A DNA stretch of 64,000 nt from Pseudomonas ceruminis (GCF_021602025.1 NZ_BQHW01000013.1:91313-155312); one strand, 5' to 3'. Positions 48,595 to 57,477 are shown, counted from the stretch's first letter. The notes: generated by a model from the letters alone, not told the origin. A program made the numbers and translations.

Positions 48595-49628
48595 AGCAAC
48601 GCATTCAGCCGCGTACGTTGTTTGTGGGCTTGAGCCTGTTGTGCCTATTGGCAGTATGGCTGTCGCTGGCGCTGGGGCCGGTCAGCCTGCCTTTGCTCGA
48701 TACCCTGCGCGCGGGCTTGCGGCTGTTGGGGTTGCCCATCGCCGCTGATGGCCTGGAGCAGGCCGAAATGATCCTTGGCCAGATCCGCTTGCCCCGTACC
48801 CTGCTGGGCTTGGCCGTGGGGGCGGTGCTGGCGCTGTCGGGCGTGGCGATGCAGGGGTTGTTTCGCAACCCGTTGGCCGACCCAGGCCTGGTGGGCGTGG
48901 CCAGTGGCGCCGCGCTGGGGGCTGCGGTGGCGATCGTCGGTGGCAGCTGGTTGGGGGGCATTGCGGACTGGTTCGCGCCCTACCTGCTGTCGGTCTGCGC
49001 CTTTATCGGCGGGCTGGGCGTTACCGCGCTGGTGTATCGGTTGGGGCGTCGCGATGGCCAGACCAATGTTGCCACCATGCTGCTTGCCGGTATCGCATTG
49101 ACTGCGCTGGGCGGTTCGGCGGTGGGGTTGTTCACTTACCTGGCTGATGACGCCACGCTGCGCACATTGACCTTCTGGAACCTGGGTAGCCTTAACGGCG
49201 CCAGCTACCAGCGATTGTGGCCGTTGTTGCTGGTGGTGGCGGGCGTAGCCTTGTGGTTGCCCCGTCGGGCCCAGGCGCTCAACGCCTTGCTTCTTGGCGA
49301 GTCGGAGGCGCGGCACCTGGGCGTTGAAGTGGAGCGGCTCAAGCGCGAACTGGTGTTCTGTACGGCGCTGGGCGTAGGGGCGGCGGTGGCAGCGGCAGGC
49401 CTTATCGGGTTCGTCGGCCTGATAGTGCCGCACCTGGTGCGCCTGCTGGCCGGCCCTGATCACCGGGTTCTGCTGCCAGCGTCACTGCTGGCCGGCGGTA
49501 CACTGTTGCTGTTCGCCGACCTGGTGGCGCGGCTTGCCCTGGCGCCGGCAGAGTTGCCGATCGGGATCGTCACCGCCTTCATTGGCGCGCCGTTTTTCCT
49601 GTTTCTACTGGTGAGGGGCCGCGGCTGA
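48591..49628 (+). CDS. hmuU: Haem ABC transporter permease (FecCD family)
   Basis: 345 residues with about ten membrane helices of the BtuC/FecCD family. Conserved segments are [39 protein letters not shown] and [23 protein letters not shown]. The start overlaps hmuT by 4 bp (ATGA) and the stop overlaps hmuV by 1 bp, so the three are translated as one unit. Confidence 0.95.
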   Translation: MKQRIQPRTLFVGLSLLCLLAVWLSLALGPVSLPLLDTLRAGLRLLGLPIAADGLEQAEMILGQIRLPRTLLGLAVGAVLALSGVAMQGLFRNPLADPGLVGVASGAALGAAVAIVGGSWLGGIADWFAPYLLSVCAFIGGLGVTALVYRLGRRDGQTNVATMLLAGIALTALGGSAVGLFTYLADDATLRTLTFWNLGSLNGASYQRLWPLLLVVAGVALWLPRRAQALNALLLGESEARHLGVEVERLKRELVFCTALGVGAAVAAAGLIGFVGLIVPHLVRLLAGPDHRVLLPASLLAGGTLLLFADLVARLALAPAELPIGIVTAFIGAPFFLFLLVRGRG

Positions 49629-50395
49629 TGCTCAAGGTCGAAGGGCTGCATCTGCGTCGTGGTACCACCGAGGTGCTGCACGATATTCATCTCGACCTGA
49701 TGCCAGGGGAGGTACTTGGCGTGCTGGGGCCCAATGGTGCGGGCAAGAGCAGCTTACTTGCGGCCCTGTGTGGCGAGCTATTACCCAGCCAGGGGCGCGT
49801 GACACTGCAGGGCAGGGCGTTGGGTGACTGGTCGGGCCAGGCACGGGCGCAACGCCTGGCGGTGCTGCCGCAGGTGTCCAGCCTGGGCTTCGCCTTTCGG
49901 GTGGAAGAAGTGGTCGGCATGGGCCGTCTGCCCCACGACACTGGCCAGCACCGTGATCAGGAGGTTGTCGAAGCCGCGCTGCGCGCCGCTGATGCCTGGC
50001 ACCTGGTCGAACGCAGTTACCTGGCATTGTCCGGTGGCGAGCGGCAAAGGGTTCACCTGGCCAGGGTACTGGCCCAATTGTGGCCGGGGGAGCAGGGGAC
50101 TACCTTGCTGCTCGATGAGCCGACCTCGATGCTCGACCCATTGCACCAGCACACCACCCTGCAGGCGGTGCGCAGCTTCGCCGATCAGGGCGCGGCAGTG
50201 CTGGTGATCCTGCATGACCTGAACCTTGCGGCGCGCTACTGTGACCGAATCCTGCTTCTGCAAGACGGCCGCTGCCATGCTCTTGCTGCACCGCAGCAGG
50301 TGCTGAACCCAGCGGCGCTCAAGGCCGTGTTTGGCATCGACGTGCTGGTGCAGGCGCACCCGGAGCGCGGCCATCCGCTGATCATCACCCGCTAG
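49628..50395 (+). CDS. hmuV: Haem ABC transporter ATP-binding protein
   Basis: 255 residues. Walker [10 protein letters not shown] (about 35-43), Q-loop [11 protein letters not shown], signature [18 protein letters not shown], Walker [12 protein letters not shown] and the switch His in [13 protein letters not shown] are all intact. The HmuV/PhuV assignment rests on the neighbouring HmuT-type binding protein. It overlaps hmuU by 1 bp and is followed by the ChaN-like lipoprotein gene after 12 bp. Confidence 0.95.
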   Translation: MLKVEGLHLRRGTTEVLHDIHLDLMPGEVLGVLGPNGAGKSSLLAALCGELLPSQGRVTLQGRALGDWSGQARAQRLAVLPQVSSLGFAFRVEEVVGMGRLPHDTGQHRDQEVVEAALRAADAWHLVERSYLALSGGERQRVHLARVLAQLWPGEQGTTLLLDEPTSMLDPLHQHTTLQAVRSFADQGAAVLVILHDLNLAARYCDRILLLQDGRCHALAAPQQVLNPAALKAVFGIDVLVQAHPERGHPLIITR

Positions 50396-50407
50396 GAGGC
50401 ATTGTTC

Positions 50408-51295
50408 ATGCGTCATCCATTGCTGTCCGGCTCGCTGCTGTGCCTGGTGCTGGCGCTGGGTGGCTGCCAGGCAAGCTTGCCCCCGTTACCCGCCTGGCAG
50501 AGCAGCGAGGGGCGTGACCGTGTGGAGCTGGGGCAGGTCCGCGATCTGGCCAGCGGCGAGGTCATCTCCCCTGAGCAACTGGTCTTACGCCTGGCGGAGG
50601 TGCCGCGCGTGGTGGTCGGCGAGAAACATGACAACCCCGATCATCATGCCTTGCAACTGTGGTTGCTGCGTGCCTTGCAGGCCCAGCGCACGCAAGGCAG
50701 TCTGCTGTTGGAGATGTTGCAGCCCGAGCAACAGGCGCGGGTTGATACCCTCGAAAGGCAGCGGCCGCTGCCGCAGGATCTGCCCACCGCGTTGGGCTGG
50801 CAGAATGGCTGGGACTGGCAACTGTACGGCCCGATCGTGCGCGAAGCGCTGCAACACCGTGTACGGTTGCTGGCCGCCAACCTGTCATTGGCCGAGGTAC
50901 GGGCCACTTATCGACAGCCGGTACCGCTGGCCGGGGTGCAGTCGAACGCGCCTGCGGTGAAAGCTGCCTTGCTCGAGCAGGTCAGGGCCGGGCACTGCGG
51001 CCTGCTACCCGAAAGCCAGTTGCCAGCCATGTTGGCAGTTCAGCAGCAGCGGGACCGGCGAATAGCCGAGCGGCTGCTGGCTGCCCCCCAGCCGGCGTTG
51101 CTGTTCACCGGGGCGTACCATGCGCGCAAAGACCTGGGCGTGCCGTTGCACCTGGCCGACTTGGGGGCGAAGGGACAGAGCAAGGTGCTGTTGTTGGCCG
51201 AGGTAGGGGAACAGGTCGAGCCGGGGATGGCTGATTACGTCTGGTATACAGCGGCGATGCCGGAGCAGGACTATTGCGCTCAGTTACGCAAGTAA
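50408..51295 (+). CDS. phuW: ChaN-family lipoprotein (PhuW-like)
   Basis: 295 residues. Lipoprotein signal with lipobox LALGGC (Cys near residue 20), then the ChaN/DUF399 domain (VVVGEKHDNPDHHALQLWLLRAL, LEMLQPEQQ, LLFTGAYHARKDLGVPLHL). ChaN binds haem and PhuW is encoded in the P. aeruginosa phu locus, so an outer-membrane role in haem handling is likely. The ATG at 50408 has GGAGG 8 nt upstream; a TTG 6 nt earlier is too close. Its stop codon touches the terminator of the antisense-oriented PrrF gene. Confidence 0.88.
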   Translation: MRHPLLSGSLLCLVLALGGCQASLPPLPAWQSSEGRDRVELGQVRDLASGEVISPEQLVLRLAEVPRVVVGEKHDNPDHHALQLWLLRALQAQRTQGSLLLEMLQPEQQARVDTLERQRPLPQDLPTALGWQNGWDWQLYGPIVREALQHRVRLLAANLSLAEVRATYRQPVPLAGVQSNAPAVKAALLEQVRAGHCGLLPESQLPAMLAVQQQRDRRIAERLLAAPQPALLFTGAYHARKDLGVPLHLADLGAKGQSKVLLLAEVGEQVEPGMADYVWYTAAMPEQDYCAQLRK

Positions 51296-51407
51296 AAAAA
51301 GACCCGGCAAAGAGCCGGGTCAATAACCGTGATTAGCCTGATGAGGAGATAATCTGAGAGTCCGAACCAGGGGCTTTCAGTTTATCCAACCAGTCTCGCG
51401 ACCAGTT
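51294..51407 (-). ncRNA. prrF: PrrF-type iron-responsive small RNA
   Basis: A transcript of about 114 nt on the minus strand, starting AACTGGTCGCGAG at 51407 and ending in the hairpin GACCCGGC / GCCGGGTC (51301-51321) with seven T. It contains the conserved core CTCAGATTATCTCCTCATC and AGGCTAATCACGG that I recognise from PrrF RNAs. PrrF is made when iron is scarce and base-pairs with mRNAs of iron-using proteins. The position next to a phuW homologue matches P. aeruginosa, where prrF1 and prrF2 are in tandem; only one copy is here. Confidence 0.92.
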
Positions 51408-51409
51408 GT

Positions 51410-51441
51410 GATAATCATAACGATTCTCATTTCGACGTCAA
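51410..51441 (-). promoter_or_regulatory. Fur-controlled promoter of prrF
   Basis: On the minus strand TTGACG (51441-51436) and TATGAT (51419-51414) are spaced by 16 bp, and the start at 51407 is 6 nt below. A Fur box (51410-51428) covers the -10 element and matches 15 of 19 consensus positions. Confidence 0.9.
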
Positions 51442-51455
51442 TCCCCTTTCTGCGT

Positions 51456-51734
51456 TTATTTCATATTTTTTTGCGTAGGGCTTTTCGCATCGAGCTGTTG
51501 ATTGAGCGCTTGCTTGCGTTCGGCAGGTAAATCGTTCCAGTGCATGTCCAGCAGCGCCCCTTCAATCGCGTACAACAACACCTTCGATGCTCGGAAACCT
51601 CGTGTCTTTACCGCCTGGTAGGCGCCCACCGCGCCCAGGCGCCGCAAATCCGATGCGCTATGGATGCCGGCCGCATGCAACCACTGCGCGGAGGTCTTGC
51701 CAAGATTCTTCAGGTGCTGCAATTCATCGTTCAT
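51456..51734 (-). CDS. TfoX C-terminal-domain protein
   Basis: 92 residues consisting of the TfoX C-terminal helix-hairpin domain only: LKNLGKTSAQWLHAAGIHSASDLRRLGAVGAYQAVK, then LLYAIEGALLDMHWNDLPAERKQALNQQL. Full TfoX/Sxy proteins regulate competence; stand-alone C-terminal domains like this are common in pseudomonads and uncharacterised. The ATG at 51734 follows GGAGG. It is followed after 15 bp by the prrF promoter on the same strand, so read-through into prrF is possible. Confidence 0.85.
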   Translation of the reverse strand: MNDELQHLKNLGKTSAQWLHAAGIHSASDLRRLGAVGAYQAVKTRGFRASKVLLYAIEGALLDMHWNDLPAERKQALNQQLDAKSPTQKNMK

Positions 51735-51932
51735 CGAGCCTCCTTGCGATGGCTGAACGGGTCATGGGGATAAATCGCGAGCAGGTCAGAGAGGAGTGTA
51801 GCGGGGGATGGAAAATGCGCGGCCTTTTGCCATCGGGGGCGACGAGATGCCCTGTTTGCGCGGGGAGGTACCGTGCATGCGGGCCCGCACAGGTGTGACC
51901 TGTGCAGGCCCGCTAGGGGCAATGCCGCGGGC

Positions 51933-53495
51933 TTACAGGCCAGGCAAGCGTTGACGGATCTGCTCGATCACCTGGTTCATGTTGTTGGCATCTTGTGTAT
52001 CAACCCGGGTGGCGTGCTGCTGTTCGGTCTCGTCGAGTGGCTCACGGGTGGCCTGCTGCGCCTTGACCACTTCCAGGGTGGCATCCGATGGATCGGCGTT
52101 TTCCGCCTGGCGCTGTGCCAGCCAGCTGGCAATCACTGCCTCGGGGGCGTGGCAGTCGAGGATCAGGAACGGCACGCCGGTTTCGCTGGCAACACCTGAT
52201 GCAGCCTGGCGCTGGTCGCGCTTGAGGTACGTGGCGTCGAGCACCACCGGGAACCCGGCGCGCAGAATGGTCGCGGCCAGCTGGTGCAGGCGTTCATAGG
52301 TGGCAGCACTGGCATCCTGGCCATAGATGCCGGCCTGCAGTTGGCCAACGTCTGCCTGCGGCTGTTCACCGAACAGGCGCTTGCGCTCTACATCCGAACG
52401 TACCCTCACGGCGCCGAGCGCTTCGACCAGGCGCATGGCCACGTGGCTCTTGCCGACAGCCGAAACCCCCTGGGTGATGGCCAGCAGGCGCGAAGGGATG
52501 GCGCTGTAGCTTTCCGCCAGGTTGGCATAGTTGCGGTAGGTGCGCAGGGTGGTGGCGCGCTGGATGCCATCGGCATCGGCCGGCATGCTGAACAGCGCCA
52601 CCTTGGCCCGCACCAGCGCACGATAGGCTTTGTAGAAATTGAGCACTTCCAGGCCTTCATAGTCGCCGGTCAGTTCCAGGTACTGGCTGATGAAGCGGCG
52701 TGCCAGGCACTTGAGGCCGCGGTCTTCCAGGTCCATGGCGAGGAACCCGGTGTCGGCCCAGACGTCGGTCATGCGGAACGGTTCGTTGAACTCGATGCAG
52801 TCGAAGATCACCACTTTGCCATCGATCAAGGTGGCGTTGCCCAAATGAATGTCACCGTGGCATTCGCGGATGAAACCATTGGCCTTACGCGCCTCGAAGA
52901 GGCCTTTGAGGCGCTCGAAACTGCTCTGGGCCCAAGCCTGCAGGTTGTCCAACTGCTGCAGGTCGGCCTTGTCGCTGAGGAAGGGACGGATCTGTTCGAA
53001 GTTCTGCTCCACCGGGGCCATGACGCTTTCAGCTGAGCCATGAGGCTGGTCCGCGCGAACCTTGGGCGTCTGCAGGTGGAACTCGGCAATCTGCCGCGCC
53101 ATCTGGTCGATGTGGCTGGCGTTGAGCTCCCCGTTGGCTTGCAGGGTGCTGAGCATCTGACCCTGGGGGAATTGGCGCATCTTCAACGCGTACTCGATCA
53201 CTTCGCCGTCGCCGCCCAGTTGTGGTGCTTGAGCTGTGCCGGTGATCGGCAGGACTTCCAGGTACAGGCCTTCGGTCAGGCGCTGGTTAAGCCGCAACTC
53301 TTCGTTGCAAAAATGCTCGCGCTGATCCAGCGCGGTGAAGTCGAGAAAGCCAAAGTTCATCGGCTTCTTGATCTTGTAGGCGTACTCACCGGTCAGCAGA
53401 ACCCAGGAGATGTGCGTCTCGATGAGCTGGAACCCGTCCACGGGGTGAGGGTAGAGGGCAGGGTTCTGCAAGGCGTTGATCAAGGCTTGGCTCAC
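51933..53495 (-). CDS. Two-domain kinase: APH-like domain fused to AAA/zeta-type P-loop domain
   Basis: 520 residues. The N-terminal half resembles aminoglycoside-phosphotransferase-like kinases, with a lysine in YAYKIKKPMNFGFLDF, the Brenner-type catalytic loop ECHGDIHLGN (about 210) and VIFDCIEFN. The C-terminal half is a P-loop domain with Walker A GVSAVGKS (about 340) and a later LDATYLKRDQR, as in gluconate/zeta-toxin-like kinases. The substrate is unknown. The GTG at 53495 has AAGGA a few nt upstream and is preferred to an ATG 14 codons earlier. It is divergent from mrcB across 117 bp. Confidence 0.88.
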   Translation of the reverse strand: MSQALINALQNPALYPHPVDGFQLIETHISWVLLTGEYAYKIKKPMNFGFLDFTALDQREHFCNEELRLNQRLTEGLYLEVLPITGTAQAPQLGGDGEVIEYALKMRQFPQGQMLSTLQANGELNASHIDQMARQIAEFHLQTPKVRADQPHGSAESVMAPVEQNFEQIRPFLSDKADLQQLDNLQAWAQSSFERLKGLFEARKANGFIRECHGDIHLGNATLIDGKVVIFDCIEFNEPFRMTDVWADTGFLAMDLEDRGLKCLARRFISQYLELTGDYEGLEVLNFYKAYRALVRAKVALFSMPADADGIQRATTLRTYRNYANLAESYSAIPSRLLAITQGVSAVGKSHVAMRLVEALGAVRVRSDVERKRLFGEQPQADVGQLQAGIYGQDASAATYERLHQLAATILRAGFPVVLDATYLKRDQRQAASGVASETGVPFLILDCHAPEAVIASWLAQRQAENADPSDATLEVVKAQQATREPLDETEQQHATRVDTQDANNMNQVIEQIRQRLPGL

Positions 53496-53612
53496 GGGAA
53501 ATCCTTCCGGGGGCAGGGAATTCGAAAGCGCCATTATGGTCAATGGTGCCGCCCCTGCATACCGCCAGAGGGCGCCTGCCCAGCCTTTACAAAGTGCGTA
53601 TAATCCGCCGCC

Positions 53613-55934
53613 ATGACTCGAACCCGAAATTCCCGTACCCCTCAGAAACGCCCGACCGGCCGCTCGCGCGCCTGGCTGGGCTGGGCATTGAAGCTCAGCC
53701 TGGTCGGCCTGGTGATCGTCGCCGGCTTCGCGGTTTACCTCGATGCCGTCGTGCAGGAGAAGTTCTCCGGCAAGCGCTGGACCATCCCAGCCAAGGTGTA
53801 TGCCCGGCCGCTGGAGCTGTTCGTCGGCCAGAAGCTGAGCAAAAGCGACTTCCTCACCGAGCTCGACGCGCTCGGCTATCGGCGTGAAAGCGCAGCCAAT
53901 GGCCCGGGCGCTGCGGCCGTCAACGGCAATACCGTTGACCTGAACACCCGCGGCTTCCAGTTCTACGAGGGCATGGAGCCTGCGCAGTTCGTGCGGGTAC
54001 GCTTCTCTGGCGACTACGTTGCCGGCCTGTCGGGCGCCAACGGTGGCAAGCTCGACGTGGTCCGCCTGGAGCCGCTGATGATCGGCGGCATCTACCCGAA
54101 GAACCTTGAAGACCGCATCCTGATCAAGATCGACCAGGTGCCGCCGTACCTGCTCGAAACCTTGGTGGCCACCGAAGATCGCGATTTCTACAGCCACTTC
54201 GGGGTGTCGCCCAAGTCCATCGCCCGTGCGATATGGGTCAACACCTCGGCCGGGTCGATGCGCCAGGGGGGCAGTACCCTGACCCAGCAGTTGGTAAAGA
54301 ACTTCTACCTGACCAGCGAGCGCAGCCTGAGCCGCAAGCTGACTGAAGCAATGATGGCCGTATTGCTGGAAATGCATTACGACAAGCGCGAAATCCTGGA
54401 GGCCTACCTCAACGAGGTGTTTGTCGGCCAGGATGGTCAGCGCGCCGTGCATGGCTTCGGCCTGGCCAGCCAGTTCTTCTTCAGTCAGCCGCTGTCGGAG
54501 CTCAAGCTGCACCAGATCGCCTTGCTGGTGGGGATGGTCAAGGGGCCTTCCTACTACAACCCGCGTCGTTATCCTGAGCGCGCCCTGGCCCGCCGCAATC
54601 TGGTGCTCGACCTGGTGGCCGAGCAGGGGGTGGCCAGCCAGGCCGTTGTAGACGCTGCGAAAAAGATGCCGCTGGGCGTGACCACGCGTGGCAGCCTGGC
54701 CGACAGCTCGTTCCCGGCCTTCCTCGACCTGGTCAAGCGCCAGCTGCGCCAGGACTACCGCGACGAAGACTTGACCGAGGAGGGCCTGCGCATCTTCACC
54801 AGTTTCGACCCGATTCTGCAGATGAAGGCCGAAACCTCGATGAACGAAACCTTCAAACGCCTGGCCGGGCGCAAAGGCGCTGATGCGGTCGAGTCGGCGA
54901 TGGTCGTGACCAACCCGGAAACCGGTGAGGTGCAGGCCCTGATCGGCAGCCGGCAGTCGGGCTTTGCTGGCTTCAACCGCGCCATCGATGCCGTGCGGCC
55001 CATTGGCTCGCTGGTCAAGCCAGCCGTTTACCTGACCGCACTGGAGCAACCGAGCAAGTACACGCTGACCACGTGGGTGCAGGACGAGGCATTCTCGGTC
55101 AAAGGGGCTGACGGCCAGGTGTGGCGCCCGCAGAACTATGACCGTCGCCCGCATGGCACGATCTACCTCTACCAGGGCCTGGCCAACTCCTACAACCTGT
55201 CGACGGCCAAGCTCGGCCTGGAGGTGGGTGTGCCGAATGTGATCAAGACGATCGGTCGACTGGGAGTGAAAGTCGATTGGCCAGCCTTCCCGGCAATGCT
55301 GCTGGGTGCCGGTGGGATGTCGCCGATGCAGGTGGCGACCATGTACCAGACCATCGCCAACGGCGGCTTCAATACCCCGATGCGCGGTATCCGCAGTGTG
55401 CTGACCGCCGAAGGCGAGCCGCTCAAGCGTTACCCCTTCCAGATCCAGCAAACCTTCGACCCGGGTTCCATTTATCTGGTGCAGAACGCCATGCAGCGGG
55501 TGATGCGTGAAGGTACGGGGCGTTCGGTGTACAACACGTTGCCGAGCTCGCTGACCCTGGCGGGCAAGACCGGTACCAGCAACGACTCGCGCGACAGTTG
55601 GTTCTCCGGCTTCAGCCAGGACCTGCTGGCCGTGGTATGGATGGGCCGCGATGATAATGGCAAGACCCCGTTCACCGGTGCCACCGGCGCTCTGCAGGTG
55701 TGGACCAGCTTCATGAAGAAGGCCGACCCGCTGCCGCTGGACATGCCGCAACCGGACAACGTGGTGCAGGCCTGGATCGATCCGTACAGTGGCCGCGGTT
55801 CTGACGGAAGCTGTCCGGGAGCGGTGCAGATGCCGTATATTCGCGGCAGCGAACCGCCCGCCGGCGCGACCTGTGGCGGCGAGCAGAATCCGGCAGAATC
55901 GGTCATGGACTGGGTCAAAGGCTGGATGAATTAA
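53613..55934 (+). CDS. mrcB: Penicillin-binding protein 1B
   Basis: 773 residues. This bifunctional peptidoglycan synthase has a short basic cytoplasmic tail, one membrane helix (about 26-44), a UB2H-like region, a glycosyltransferase domain (family 51; ATEDRDFYSHFGV near residue 186, GGSTLTQQLVKN) and a transpeptidase with SLVK (near 467), SYN (SYNLSTAKLG) and KTG (GKTGTSNDSRDSW, near 651). A TATAAT at 53599-53604 sits only 9 nt before the ATG. It is followed after 27 bp by a lipoprotein gene; LpoB-type activators are expected but not proven here. Confidence 0.96.
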   Translation: MTRTRNSRTPQKRPTGRSRAWLGWALKLSLVGLVIVAGFAVYLDAVVQEKFSGKRWTIPAKVYARPLELFVGQKLSKSDFLTELDALGYRRESAANGPGAAAVNGNTVDLNTRGFQFYEGMEPAQFVRVRFSGDYVAGLSGANGGKLDVVRLEPLMIGGIYPKNLEDRILIKIDQVPPYLLETLVATEDRDFYSHFGVSPKSIARAIWVNTSAGSMRQGGSTLTQQLVKNFYLTSERSLSRKLTEAMMAVLLEMHYDKREILEAYLNEVFVGQDGQRAVHGFGLASQFFFSQPLSELKLHQIALLVGMVKGPSYYNPRRYPERALARRNLVLDLVAEQGVASQAVVDAAKKMPLGVTTRGSLADSSFPAFLDLVKRQLRQDYRDEDLTEEGLRIFTSFDPILQMKAETSMNETFKRLAGRKGADAVESAMVVTNPETGEVQALIGSRQSGFAGFNRAIDAVRPIGSLVKPAVYLTALEQPSKYTLTTWVQDEAFSVKGADGQVWRPQNYDRRPHGTIYLYQGLANSYNLSTAKLGLEVGVPNVIKTIGRLGVKVDWPAFPAMLLGAGGMSPMQVATMYQTIANGGFNTPMRGIRSVLTAEGEPLKRYPFQIQQTFDPGSIYLVQNAMQRVMREGTGRSVYNTLPSSLTLAGKTGTSNDSRDSWFSGFSQDLLAVVWMGRDDNGKTPFTGATGALQVWTSFMKKADPLPLDMPQPDNVVQAWIDPYSGRGSDGSCPGAVQMPYIRGSEPPAGATCGGEQNPAESVMDWVKGWMN

Positions 55935-55961
55935 GCACTGGCTGCATTGATGAGGTGTGAA

Positions 55962-56738
55962 TTGAATAAGTGGCTGTTTCCTGCCGTGACGGCACTGGTG
56001 GTGCTTCAGGGTTGCTCCAGTGTGCCGCGTGGCAACATTCCGGTGGTGGACTCGAGCACGCGTGTGTCCAACAGTGAGCGTGTCACGGCCAACCGCTCGG
56101 CGGCTGGCATGAGCAACGGCACCTCGCAGGCGCAGTCGCTGCCTGAGGACTCCGGCGTGACCGTGATGATCCCGCAAGGGGCGGGTGCCGCGGGCATCCA
56201 GACCTTCCCGGCAGGCAACGGTGCCGCGCCGATCAGTACGACGCCGATCACCACCGGGCCGGGCAATTCCGCACCGATGACCACCAACCCGAATCCAATT
56301 GCCGACGAGCCGTTCGACATCGCCTCGATGAACAGCGCCCCAGCCACCAACAGCGCGCCAACCGGTATCCCGCGCAGCGGCGGATCCTCCGGTGGCCTGT
56401 CGGCCGACGAACAGCTTGATGGCCCGGTGCTGGCGTTGTTGACCACCGCCCAGTCGCAACAAGGCAGCGGTGACTTCAACGGCGCTGCGTCGAGCCTGGA
56501 GCGCGCCCAGCGTATCGCCCCGCGTGAACCGCAGGTTTTGTTCCGCCTTGCCCAGGTGCGCCTGTCGCAAGGTGATGCCGCGCAGGCCGAGCAATTGGCC
56601 CGCCGTGCTTTGACTTATGCCAATGGCCGCCCCGACCTGCAGGCTGAGTTGTGGAACACCATCGCCCAGGCCCGCGAAAAGCAGGGTGACAGCGCAGGGG
56701 CTGCATTGGCGCGGCAAAAGGCACGGGTCAGCTCCTGA
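55962..56738 (+). CDS. TPR-containing lipoprotein
   Basis: 258 residues from TTG at 55962 (MNKWLFPAVTALVVLQGCSS), chosen because GAGGTG lies 4 nt upstream; an ATG at 55950 has none. Lipobox LQGC with Cys near residue 18. A low-complexity Ser/Thr/Pro/Gly/Asn-rich region (about 30-145) is followed by tetratricopeptide-like helices (VLALLTTAQSQQGSGDFNGAASSLERAQRIAPREPQVLFRLAQVRLSQGDAAQAEQLARRAL). Position directly after mrcB suggests a role with PBP1B at the cell wall; that is inference. The stop overlaps yqcC by 1 bp. Confidence 0.87.
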   Translation: MNKWLFPAVTALVVLQGCSSVPRGNIPVVDSSTRVSNSERVTANRSAAGMSNGTSQAQSLPEDSGVTVMIPQGAGAAGIQTFPAGNGAAPISTTPITTGPGNSAPMTTNPNPIADEPFDIASMNSAPATNSAPTGIPRSGGSSGGLSADEQLDGPVLALLTTAQSQQGSGDFNGAASSLERAQRIAPREPQVLFRLAQVRLSQGDAAQAEQLARRALTYANGRPDLQAELWNTIAQAREKQGDSAGAALARQKARVSS

Positions 56739-57070
56739 TGATCGAGCAACGTATCCTGGACATCGCCGACCACCTGCTGCTGATCGAACGTGAGCTGCAG
56801 GTGCAGGGCTGGTGGGACGACGAGGCGCCAACCGATGAGGCATTGGCCAGTACAGTGCCCTTTGCGGTGGACACCTTGAGTTTCGAGCAGTGGCTGCAGT
56901 GGATTTTCCTGCCACGCATGAAGCTCATTATCGAGCTGGGCCACCCGTTGCCCAGTGCGTCGGGCATCCTGGTCATGGCTGAGACGGTGTTCGTCGATCG
57001 CCCGGAACAAAGTCGCGCGCTACGCCGCCTGCTAGCAGAGTTCGATCAATTGATCGCTCCTTCCGCCTGA
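56738..57070 (+). CDS. yqcC: YqcC family protein
   Basis: 110 residues of the YqcC (DUF446) family: a helical protein with LIERELQVQGWWDDEAPTDEAL, FAVDTLSFEQWLQWIFLPRMKLIIE and LPSASGILVMAETVF. In enterobacteria it is often next to the tRNA pseudouridine synthase truC; function unknown. Here it is coupled to the lipoprotein gene by a 1-bp overlap and ends before a terminator. Confidence 0.93.
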   Translation: MIEQRILDIADHLLLIERELQVQGWWDDEAPTDEALASTVPFAVDTLSFEQWLQWIFLPRMKLIIELGHPLPSASGILVMAETVFVDRPEQSRALRRLLAEFDQLIAPSA

Positions 57071-57089
57071 TTTCCTCTCTTTTTCCTTC

Positions 57090-57116
57090 AAGGGCCGCAG
57101 ATTGTGGCCCTTTTTT
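57090..57116 (+). terminator. Intrinsic terminator after yqcC
   Basis: Stem AAGGGCC(GCA) / (TGT)GGCCCTT with a short loop and six T. It ends the mrcB-lipoprotein-yqcC unit. Confidence 0.88.
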
Positions 57117-57477
57117 GTGGAAATCTTATTATTCCTGCTGCTGACTAGGTTTTTAGTGGTGGCGAGAATTCATCTTGAGGAAAAATTGGCAATAATTTTT
57201 CTTGACTTGTAGCCGCCAAATCACAAGAATCCAGATTCCGCTGTAGAGGGACTGCCAGAAGCAGACCCGCTAAGCAGATCATGAGGCGCACACCCGCGCC
57301 GACCTGTTACACCCCGCAACGCGTTACCTCGCGCTGGGTGGGAAAACCCCGCAACACTCTGGGGTGCTCCCAATACTTGCTCAGTCAGTGCTGACGTTCG
57401 CTCATGCTCTGCTTGGCAGTAAACCTATTAAGACCCGCCCGGGTGGGCGGTATTCTGGCGTTTTAGAGGTGAACAAC
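57117..57477 (+). promoter_or_regulatory. ilvI upstream region: promoter candidate and long leader
   Basis: A 361-bp spacer. TTGACT (57202-57207) and AAGAAT (57225-57230), spaced by 17 bp, form a plausible sigma70 promoter, giving a leader of about 240 nt. The leader holds GC-rich hairpins, including CCGCCC-GGG-TGGGCGG (57435-57450) followed by TATTCTGGCGTTTT just before the ribosome site. I found no leader peptide rich in Leu/Ile/Val codons, so classical attenuation is not supported. Confidence 0.5.

Noticed and set aside
51933-56915. A 1660-codon minus-strand open frame spanning mrcB and the lipoprotein
   Set aside because: Only its last 520 codons (the kinase gene) look like protein. The rest is antisense to mrcB and is open because of strong GC third-position bias.
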